A stretch of 64,000 nucleotides of DNA from Halocafeteria seosinensis (lineage: Eukaryota; Sar; Bigyra; Bicosoecida): NCBI GenBank assembly GCA_001687465.1, contig LVLI01000229.1, forward strand, positions 238,362 through 302,361, in the 5' to 3' direction. The notes below the pieces were generated by a model. It saw only the letters and a list, made by a program, of their open reading frames with translations. It was not told the DNA's origin and did not search any database. Shown here in pieces: positions 55,119 through 64,000 of the stretch. Numbering within the stretch: position 1 is the first letter of the stretch; the number at the start of each line of letters is the position of its first letter. Made by a program: the position numbers and the translations under genes.

Positions 55119-55189
55119 TTACGAGCAAGAAATTGTAGTACATAGCTCATATCGAGCGGCAATTAAATACATTAATCGGGAACGAGTGT

Positions 55190-58100
55190 TTACATACTCT
55201 TGCTATTGATGAACGATTCTAAGCAAGTAACCGTATCTCTACACAATAAAGTCAGTTCACCCCTAGCTGCTGCTGGGACATCGCGTAGGGCTAAGAGGTC
55301 TTCACTATCGGCTAGGTATTGCACTTGTTCGAAACAAACGAACTGACTCTTCTCACATCTAGGATAGCATAGTCTATCACTTAATAGCCTGCATCCCTCT
55401 GTGAGCGTTGTTTGCCTTCGTTCAGCTTCGCTAGGATCTGTGCATTGTGTATCGTCAAAGCGCTTCAACATTCTCGCCTTAGCATTGACAAGATCCCGAC
55501 GCACTTGGGTAAGCTCCATCAACTTCGCGTTTTTCTGGTACACCTTCTTCGCCATTTGGGGAAACGAAACAAGAGGGACATTCCAAACTGAGTCCAAAAA
55601 TGCGGCGGCAGCCTTGCAAACTTTGAATTTCCTTACGTCTAGCTTTTGTACCATTCTCCACGGTAACGGCCTCATCGAATCGCCAAAGTCAGGCTTACAA
55701 ACGAGCAACTCCAGATAGTTACAGTAGATAGCAGGCCGCCCAAACATGCCGGTGGTTTGTGTAGCGCCACAAATCGCGCATTGTCGCTTTTGCCACTTGT
55801 TGAGCGCAGGTAGGTCAGGTGGAGCGGAGGGTCGCTTGGTTAGCACTAGTTTTACGTGAATACTGTCACAATCCTCCGCTGGATAGTGTTGAATGTTGAC
55901 ACCAGAATCAATAGCGTGCCAAGGATGAATTTGTCCGCCCCATCTGTTTCCTTCTGTATGACAAGCATTGGGCTCATCGGAACTCCGCCTCGGTTTCTCC
56001 TGTGGGATTTCTGACGGGCGAGACACTGGAGTCATCGGGCTGTCTCCTCTGGATTGCGAAGGCCTTAGTGCTATCTGAGACCTCTGTGCTTTTTGCAGAC
56101 GTTTGTACTGTTTCAGTGCACGCCTAAGGCGCATATCCAAAGTTTGCTCTGACGCGTATTCCTCCTGACTACTACTACCTGCTTCATTGTATAAAATCTG
56201 TTCGATCACAGCGCTGAAGGCAGGTAGCCGTTTCTGGACGGATTCACTCTGCCGTGCATTCACGGTACCCTTGACCGCTTTTCGCTGAATGAAGTCAGCT
56301 ACTTTCTGGCGCATTTGCTCTCGAATCGGATGGTCCTCGGGAAGCTCCCATTGGCGAGCGTTCGAGTCACCATTGCTACCCGTGTCACTCATTTGACGAT
56401 AAATGGCAAACATTGCATCCTCTTCTAGGCACTCCTGAGCTGCTAGAGTGGCGGATGTACAGATGCTTTCCCCATCACTTTGCAAGCTCCAATCGCGTTC
56501 GGATCTGTCAACTGGCTGGCCACCCGCTCCATACGAAGCCGGACTTCGATATTCGAAAGACTGAATGCGTCCATCTTCCCCTGTGTTGTGTTCATCATTA
56601 GACTCGGAAATGGCACCATGGGAGCCCGCTACACCTGTAACGTCCGACAAATCTGCTTCGGCTTCTCCATCAGCAGCATCAGCAGATGATCGCGCCGCGT
56701 TTTCATTTGTAGACCGATCGGGGTTCGGTGGCATCTCCCGGGTGTTTTTGTAGTCGGATTCTGGACCGTTGTGATGCTGGGCAGCAGAAATCAGGGGCCC
56801 TTCATCGTTTGATTGCACAGAAGCAGCATTTGGTGGTTTCTCTGGGACATTCAGATACTCAGACGAATGTCGTTGAGACGCACCAGTCTGTGGACTATTG
56901 CGCTGTTGGGCGGCAGAAGCCGTGGGGTGTGTAGTAGAAGAAGCATTTAGGGGTGTCTTCGGGGCGTTCTTGTACTCAGACGAGTGCGCTACGGAAGATC
57001 CGGTCTCCGGCGGGTTGTGTTGCTTGGCGTTATAAACAGGATGACCTTGGTTTGGATGTACAGTAGCAGAAGCATTCCCATTCAACGCTGAACCGGTTGC
57101 ATTAGGTGAATACGCTCCTTTGTTGTTCAAGTCTTCTCGCGCAGAAGATCGTTCAACGCCATTTTCCTCTGCGGTTTCACCAGGAACGAAGTCACTCGTG
57201 CCTTTAGAAGGCGTCACCGAAACTGGCGCTGTATCATTACTCGCTGTTGTGCGCGCTTGCCCATTCCTATCTGCATTGTCTGCATCGTCTATCCGCATTC
57301 CACGGTGGTCTTTCATATCACCACTCTTTCCTCTAGCAGTAGCAGGGGGAGTATTCGTCCTGGAGTGCATATAAGGCGCCTCCCGCACGACAGTCGATAC
57401 ACCACTACGTGGAACATTCGACGAGTTGCTGCGACTAGCCGAGACATTACTAGCACTATCGACTCCTTGCCTCCCCTCCTCAATTGTACCCCGTCGTATC
57501 CAGCTTGTATCAGGTTGGGACGGAACACTTCTCCGTCTGCCACCAATCCTTAGACTCTTCCGGGACGCACCTCCCTTGTTCTCCCGAGTAGCAAGTGGAG
57601 CTTCAAACGTGGAAGCACTATTCTCTGAGTCCTTGACGTCCGTATCTGATTTTGGATGCTGGAATGAACTGCGGTTACCAGAGATAACAAAGTCTTCCTC
57701 TTCCTTGGTGTTGCCGTTCTTATGGGCTCCTGTACCTCTTTCTTCGGTTTCAGTACCGATTCGATGATTTGCAGCACTTGTCCCAACCTCTCGTTGTGGT
57801 CCGCTTTCATGCATTTCTGGGGCATGCGGAGCATTTGACTCGTCGTCGCGCTTTTCATTCCCTCCTTGTACCTCAGTGGCAGGCCGGTCCTTAGGGCGCT
57901 CCTCCTGTTGGGATTGTTCCTTCTGGCCCTGCTCTTGCTCCACTGTGCTAACGCTTTGTAGTTCACCAGCAGGCACATGCATGGCCCCTTTTTCTGGAGC
58001 AGGTGCGCTGCTCAGAGTGGCATGCTCCTGGTGCTCTCTGACAGGTTCACGGCTTCCGTTCCAATCACGTGGTTGGTGCTGCCCCATGGCCTTCCTAGCA

Positions 58101-59793
58101 GGAGCTGCATGTGTGAACTCATCCATGTTTATGTCGTCCAACTCCCGCTTCAGCTCATCGTTCTTCTCACTGCTCTCGCCGTAGGCGTCACCTTGAGACG
58201 AGTGATGCCCTCCGTGAGACTCAGAAACCATGTGTGAGGAGTCCCCAGAAACATTTCGTGACGTAGCAGGACCCTCGTTTCTAGGGAGCCCACTGCCGGT
58301 GTGAGTTGACTTGACCTCTGGTTTTTCTACTTCCGGGTGTTCAGTCGTTGCGGCGGTACTGTGATTCAATGTACTCGCAGTGGAACTGCCATTGCTCTCT
58401 TCATGGGAAGTCCTGTGACTTGCTTGGTGGCCATTCCGACTCACTCTAGTTGCTGCATCAGTGCCATTAACATCCGGTTTTGCAGACTTATCTTGCTCAA
58501 CACTTCCTTTACCTTTGCCGCGGATCCCCAAAGAAACACCCTCTTTCCCAGCGCTCTGTAACTCGTTCTCAGGGCCAGCGTCGGCCGTCGAAAATTCACC
58601 GTTTGCTCCTGGTGGCGAATGGCCGCCATTGGAGGTATCACTGTTCCTACCATTGATTTCTTGAAACTCATGGCGTTCCTCTGAGGTCTTAGGTGTGGGG
58701 CTTCCGTCGTTGGTTCGGTCGCTGTCTACTACATCTTCTTCCCCGGGAGACACCGGTGCTGCTGAGACAGGCTCCTTATCCGTAGCTGCGAACCCAAGCT
58801 CAGACACTGACATGGGCGGTGTGTCTCCTCGTGTAGCTCCGCCAGTTGATGAGAATGACGCGTCACCATTTTTCTGTTCATAGAAAGCTCTTTCTTCTTG
58901 ATCTTGAGCTGGACTTTCCTGATCCCGCTCTGGCGGATTCTCTCCAGCTGCTTTCGAAAACATTTTGTACCAGTCATTAGTTTCTTCGTGGGAGATACCC
59001 TTGAAGGTATAAACCTTCGCCTTCTTCACCTTGCTATTCAACTTGATGCAGAATTCCTTCTCCTTAGATCCTCCTTGCTTTTTCTTCTTCTTGCCTTCGT
59101 CGATTTCGCATAATTCGACGTGAAAATTGCGCAGCGTGATCTCACCTTTCTGGTCCCCGCCTTCGTCGAAATACCGGAGAATCCCACCATTGATAACACA
59201 TTTCCTCGGTTTCCAATTACGGAACTGGAGCTTCTTGAGAAGAGTTCCCTCCTTGTATAATAAACTTCGAGACCATCCATCCAATTTCTCAATCCATTGG
59301 TCCCGTTCCACTTCATTATCGGCTTGGAGAATCAGTTCGTCGTGGTTTGTGGTTCCCAATCCTTTGACTTTGAACACATTCTTCCTCCCCAAAGTCTCCT
59401 CGGGGACTGTCTCAATCGACGCATTGGCGAGATTAACTTGACCTTTCTGCCTCGTTTCGGGGCTTACATGGTATGAGAGAATCCCGTTACTGCCCACTTG
59501 AACATACCGTCGTTTCCAATTCTTGCGTTTATGGCCGCGTTTCGTTAGCCACCCTGCACATGCGCATTCGGTCCAGAATGAAGTGAATAACCCAATTTTG
59601 TGGTACAATAACACTGTTATAGAGGCATAATGGAGCATGTAAACATACCATGAGCCAGTAATAAATTGCTGACGCGTCTCTGTTTGGAAGCTGATTCACG
59701 CCCATTGAGAGGGTCAACGACGTCCACGCTTCCGGAGGACATCAAAGACACATTAGGGCTCTTGGTGGAGGAAGAAGACATGGAAGAAGCCAT
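55190..59793 (-). CDS. Tandem PH-domain protein with C-terminal Rubicon-homology zinc domain
   Basis: Exon 1 (59793-59649) and exon 2 (59553-55190) join across a 95-nt intron to 1502 residues. The join turns a Ser-rich leader into HGWLTKRGHKRKNWKRRYVQ, the start of a PH domain, which supports both the ATG and the splice. PH1 covers about 48-145 and PH2 about 150-255 (EGTLLKKLQFRNWKPRKCVI, closing with ETNDWYKMFSKA). Residues about 260-1120 are disordered and rich in Ser, Glu, Asn, His and Gly. The last 230 residues form a Rubicon-homology (RH/DUF4206) domain: CAICGATQTT, then YCNYLELLVC, PLPWRMVQKLDVRKFKVCK, a long helix, and Cys/His pairs near the end (CYPRCEKSQFVC). RH domains of Rubicon, PLEKHM1 and DEF8 bind Rab7 on late endosomes and lysosomes; PH domains bind phosphoinositides. 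A late-endosome/autophagy adaptor role is inferred. One or more zinc ligands may be altered (KPDF replaces the usual CxxC partner). Confidence 0.85.
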
Positions 59794-62380
59794 TGAATTA
59801 ACCTGTATGATGGGAAAAGACCCTTCCGCCTCCGTTGGTCAAGACCCACAGGAGTCCGTTATTCAATCAAATTGCGGCCAATTCACACCAACAGTGTCTC
59901 TGTAAGTGCACGACACATTACAGCATCGATTCGCCCAAAAGTCGTTGAAAATGTCGGCGCAATCCTGCCCAATACACCATGAATAATAGGCGTCGGACCG
60001 CTTTTCCGCACCAACTTCAACTTGTTGCCGTTGGAGTGGGAAGTGGAAGCGGTGCGACGGGACGAAGGTGAAGTTTCTTGTTTTTGGTAACCATGGCCTA
60101 GGGCAAGAATGTACTTCGGGGATCCTCGCGCATTCAGTGCAAGATCCAGAGTGTCAACTAGAGTCGTCCCATTCTGCTTACCGAAAGGCATTCTACATCA
60201 TGGATTCTGGGGAATTGCCATGGTTAAATACATATCACCGTATGCATGTAAAGGAAAAAAGTCACTCCGGTGAATTGTACTGCTTTGCGTTGGAGAAATA
60301 AAAGTAACGAAAAGGCAGTATAGGGAATGCATTGTTTTCTATTGGCGAAAATGTCCCCTTCCAGTTCTAAGTGTACTTGCAGGCGAAACGAAGAGGAAGC
60401 GAGGCCAGTGACTCTCGTGACGCCAGTGATGGACGTGGTAGCAAACGGCCCACCAAAGCACAGTTTACTATGCTATGGTAGGTCAAAGTGACAGTGCCAA
60501 GCCCACTTACAGGAGACATACTAACCAGAACCGCCGGAGGATCCCTCACCATCGCGGCAAAATCGAAGGCGAAGCGGACAAAATACGGACGTCTGAAGGC
60601 TCCTGCTGGGGAACAAATGAGATGCGGAACTTTCGCAAGCTGATGACGGCCAAGCTGTCAGTCACATTGATGCGTCACGACGTGAAGACACACACACATA
60701 TGTGACAGATAGCCCACTGGCCGGGGAGTTGATCGCATCCTTTTAACGAGGAGCGGTGTGCGCCCGTGTTAAGCAGCGACGGGCCCCTGACGGGCCCACT
60801 GTTCCTGCAGCCTTGCTGACATGCGCCATGAGGGAACACAACACTGGTTTAGCTCAGGAGGCATCGGAGGAGGAGCCATGCCTGCGCCAACGATGTCAGG
60901 GGTGCCGTTAAGGCTCAGTCTGGCAGGAGAAGGCCCTGAGCCTGCCACAGCGACGCCAGAACCGGTTGCAGCAGCGCAGGCTGGATTACACCGGTAAGTG
61001 TTGGTCCAGATGCAACAGTTGTGACCAATGACAAGCCACCACCTGACGCGGGAGGTGGCTCCCCAGGAGTTCCGTCCACTTCAGTTTCGTCAACATAGCC
61101 CAGAATGTAGAGCTCGAGGTCGAAGAAGGTGCGGCTGCCAGGTCCTTCTGAAGTCACGAACCGTGCTGTCTACCCCCATCGGTCTGACAAAGTACGTCTT
61201 CGAAGACATCCGCTTGGTTTATGACTGGTGAAAGGTCAGCTGCACACATCAGTCCCAGCTCCGAGGGTACAGGTTCCAACACTGAGGATTGTGATTCCGA
61301 GGGCGCCGGCTGCCAGTTCAACGGGATATCAGTTTGATGTTGAAGAGCCTGGCGCTGCTTGCGCGGCGTTGGCATGTTGCGCCACGTTGGCGTTAATGTC
61401 CCCCGTTATCGAGAAGATGTTGGAGTGGTTCCGGGTAGGGTTCACCCCTCACACGGCGTCGTGTAACCTGTAGCATACTGTACAAGTCTTCCGGTAGGAG
61501 CAATACTACTACTGTACATAGCGTTACCTGGAATTTTGCACGGGGATTTCGCAAGTTCAACAAAAAACGAGGTGTTACCTACTTGAACGACTGTAATGTA
61601 CACCACACACGCATACTGTACAGTGCGCACAAGGCAGGAACAATACTATACACATAGCACAAAAGGTACGATAGAGAGCATACATGATTTCCTGCTACTT
61701 GATCCCCGCGTCCATGCTCGATGCACAATTTTTATTTTATGTTGTTGTTTTGTACCTGCCGTGTGGGAACAGCGATTCTCCGCCCCCCACCATCTTGTAC
61801 AGTACACACTGTATCGACTCCGGAGTTTGTGTGTCACCTTGCATCCACCAGGTTTGATAATCTCAGCGATCCGATTGGACCATTATGCTATATTCAGGGT
61901 GACGAGCTCGGGGCTGAACCGCCTTGCCCTCGATTTGTAGTATAGGTACGGCTGGCAGACGTACAGTACACGTGGGGCGGTGATAAAATCCCGCTGATAC
62001 ACCGTATACACTGTCTGTGTAACCCACACTGGTATTTTTCCAAAATTTAAACCACCAGCTATTGAATTAGCATGTTTGCGAAGAGATTTAATGCTTTTAA
62101 ATATGTTACATGGGCTCTGTTTGTGGCAATAGCATGCTCCGTGGCGTTACAAGTGTCAAATTTGGGACAACTGTACAGAACGTACAGTTCAAAACTATAC
62201 AGAATACGACTTCAACTTCAACAAAAGCAACGGCCAAACTACTTTTTCATGTTATTCTGCCACTTTACGACACTTTGCTAACAGCATTTACATCAATTCT
62301 ACCGATGAAAGCTTCATTATACCCAGATCGTTGTATATACTGTACTTGGAGTGCTTCCGATACGTGTATTTCCGATAATC
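59794..62380. other. Repeat-rich interval without a firm gene
   Basis: Protein-like scraps at about 59930-60640 (listed as a finding) do not join into a clean model. 60700-61440 shows nothing supportable. 61440-61640 is a copy of the dispersed repeat at 34.0-34.2 kb. Five TACTGTAC/GTACAGTA words fall between 61470 and 62000 and one more near 62340. It is the upstream flank of the transposase gene and may include part of its element. Confidence 0.45.
61441..61640. repeat. Dispersed repeat (copy B)
   Basis: The reverse complement shares a 22-base identical core with 34051-34072 and weaker flanking similarity. Both copies encode the peptide SIAPTGR in one frame, followed by related residues, so they derive from one element. 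Orientation is opposite between the two copies. Confidence 0.5.
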
Positions 62381-64000
62381 ATGGCAGCAAGGTCTCCAAC
62401 CGAGGTACGTGTTGCTGAACTTGAGAATTTAGCGCCCCTGGTTAGGATGATGGAGTGTACAAGCGCTAAGCCGGATACGGCAAAGCAAAGTCAATAACAT
62501 TTCTCACCTACTATTCTCAACAGAGTTCCCAAGAGGGACAGACGGCTGCTGTGGAAGATCGAGGACATCCTGCCACCGAGGTACTTCTATTTGAAATATC
62601 CAGCGAGGTGAAATGCTTAATAAGTCTCTCGTATGTGTACACAGCAATCGTCTGAGGATACCTGTCAAATTGAACCGTCGTTGGAAGCATGTGGCGAAGC
62701 ACTGAACGAAGTATGTACCCAGATTGTGCCAATCCGTAGTGCTGCTCGGCCTACTACCCTGTTTCAAATATCACAGGAGCTTACCACAAACATTGGCACC
62801 AACATTGGACTCTATTTTCCCTCTCCCTGAATCCGCTGAAGATCGAGCGACGTTTTACAAGCTATGCCAACAACGACCTGCGTATATTGATGAAAAATCG
62901 TTCTGCGACTTAGTCAACAAGGTCATGGGCCCGATACGAACGAAGCAGGAGCTAATGGGAAAGGCCGCATTAATTCGCGTGATCCTACGGCTGTATAAAA
63001 CCTTCGCCTACTCTCGAAGCGGTGTGAAGGAATACCTAACAGAAGCTGGCACTCGCTTGGGAATTCTGTACAAATGTAAATCCAGGTACGTATCGCCATC
63101 AGAGACACTGAAGCTTGCTTGCCGCTTATTTGGTGGCCTTAGTGATAATGCAGAGGAAGCACAAGAAGCGCAGTTGCGGGTCAGACCAAGAGAGAGCATA
63201 CGAAGGAGCAGGCCGTTGCTGGGGCTGGTGACGCCACAATGCCGTGCCAATTCGCGGTATCGTTGCGATGGGAGCAGGACCAGGTTACTGGAACGTTTAC
63301 GTGTGTGACTACTGAAGGAAATTGGAAACATGCAGGCCATGATAACGCTGCCGAGTGGAATCAAGAAATGACTGAAGCCCGAAAGAACGCAACGATTCGT
63401 AATAATTACATGTCCATCCCAGGTCTATCACTCACCAAGGCTGCCAGTGCCGCCAATCAGCAGGCCGTCGGTGGGGTAAAGATAACAGCCGCGACGAAGA
63501 AGCGGATTCAACGCGAAGCGTCAAATATTTTTTCATCCGAGAACGAAGAGCGTACCGTGATCTCGTTTTTCGAGAGGAATAACTGTAAATATCGAATTGT
63601 ACCGGACGTTTGCGCATGTTGGTCGTCTCCCGCAATGCAAAAGTCGGCAGAGCTCTACCAGGATCCTATCCACTTCGACAGTACACACAACATTCCGATA
63701 GACGGTCTTCAATTAAACAAAAAGAAGGCACAGCTTTATCAGTTCGTGACGCCGTCAAAAGAAGGTCAGGTCCTAGTTCTTGCGCAGGCGCTCGCTTATG
63801 GAGAAAGCGAGGCTGTAACCACCGTAATCCTGAAGTTCATTCACGAGCTTCTGGGGGCAGTTCCGCCGGGCGTGATCATCTCAGATGATGCAGCGGGATT
63901 TCGAAAAGCTGTGCATGAGGTGTGGCCTCAGGGAATTCATAAGTCATGTGGGTACCATCTGATTGTCAACTGGAACAAGCGATTCAGTAAGTTCCAGAAC
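62381..64000 (+). mobile_element. MULE-type (Mutator-like) transposase gene, 5' part, runs off the window
   Basis: Probable exons are 62381-62404, 62524-62580, 62645-62710, an exon ending at 63085 whose start is unresolved (62777-62840), and 63154 to beyond 64000. The frames of exons 3 and 4 do not meet at the obvious acceptor (62777), so either a weaker acceptor near 62840 is used or there is a one-base frameshift. The last exon is open to the window edge. It has a zinc-binding-like N-terminal part (MPCQFAVSLRW, then FTCVTTEGNWKHAGHD) and the MULE catalytic domain: IHFDSTHN with the first acidic residue, GVIISDDAAGFRKAVHEVWP with the second, and the CXXH motif in KSCGYHLIVNW. Terminal inverted repeats were not identified. 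The C-terminal third, with the last catalytic residue, is outside the window. Confidence 0.75.

Noticed and set aside
60770-60800. Repeated GACGGGCCC words near 60.78 kb and at 48.3 kb as a shared element
   Set aside because: Similarity does not extend beyond about 15 bases, too short to call a repeat.
1-64000. CRISPR arrays, operons, prokaryotic defence or phage modules
   Set aside because: No spaced direct repeats, no ribosome-binding sites and no prokaryotic gene order; genes carry spliceosomal introns throughout.

Overview
This is a nuclear segment from a eukaryote that makes cilia. Genes are split by short GT-AG introns, mostly 43-100 nt. Donors are typically GTAAGT or GTACGT. There is no operon structure, and two Arg tRNA genes look like Pol III genes. 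Two genes are cilium-specific: BBS7 (BBSome) and a CFAP221/PCDP1-like axonemal protein. Cysteine-rich GCC2/GCC3 repeats, RCC1-like repeats, GLUG repeats, ankyrin and LRR families fit a unicellular protist or alga. I cannot name the lineage from sequence alone. I rebuilt gene models by hand, joining exons where reading frame, splice sites and family similarity agreed; every multi-exon model listed as complete sums to a whole number of codons.

Layout. 1-715 is the 5' part of an acidic-tailed gene (minus strand). 1864-2575 is a small hypothetical gene (minus). 4675-7940 is BBS7 (plus, 12 exons), convergent with a mitochondrial carrier (7997-9050, minus). 9.05-11.35 kb has no firm gene. 11347-20494 encodes a secreted giant protein of about 2870 aa with GCC2/GCC3 and RCC1-like repeats. 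21088-27133 is CFAP221-like (plus), convergent with an asteroid/XPG-type nuclease (27229-29669, minus). tRNA-Arg(UCU) lies at 29.8 kb. 30209-31500 is an ankyrin gene with one repeat per exon (plus), convergent with a Regnase-like NYN/CCCH RNase (31514-32714, minus). 33.6-35.8 kb holds an LRR gene and an LRR relic. 37228-39654 is an alpha-solenoid plus PH protein (minus). tRNA-Arg(CCU) lies at 40.4 kb. 40782-44093 is a coiled-coil protein (plus). 44288-46744 is a secreted GLUG plus Ser/Thr-rich protein (minus), with a decayed paralogue upstream at 47.5-48.2 kb. 48874-49730 is a shortened ankyrin gene. 50379-52693 is an apparently new type I membrane protein (8 exons). 53605-55118 is cytosolic fructose-1,6-bisphosphatase (6 exons), convergent with a PH-PH-Rubicon-homology protein (55190-59793, minus). 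59.8-62.4 kb is repeat-rich. 62381-64000 is the start of a MULE-type transposase gene that runs off the window.

The genes do not form one pathway. Themes are cilia (BBS7, CFAP221), cell surface or secreted repeat proteins (GCC2/RCC1, GLUG/mucin-like, the type I membrane protein), RNA/DNA nucleases (NYN-CCCH, asteroid) and metabolism or trafficking (carrier, FBPase, PH-RH). Active gene turnover is visible: decayed paralogues of the GLUG and LRR genes, a truncated ankyrin gene, dispersed repeats and a transposase. I found no CRISPR, prokaryotic defence cassette or virus. The least described items are the type I membrane protein with a duplicated Cys module and the giant GCC2-RCC1 protein.
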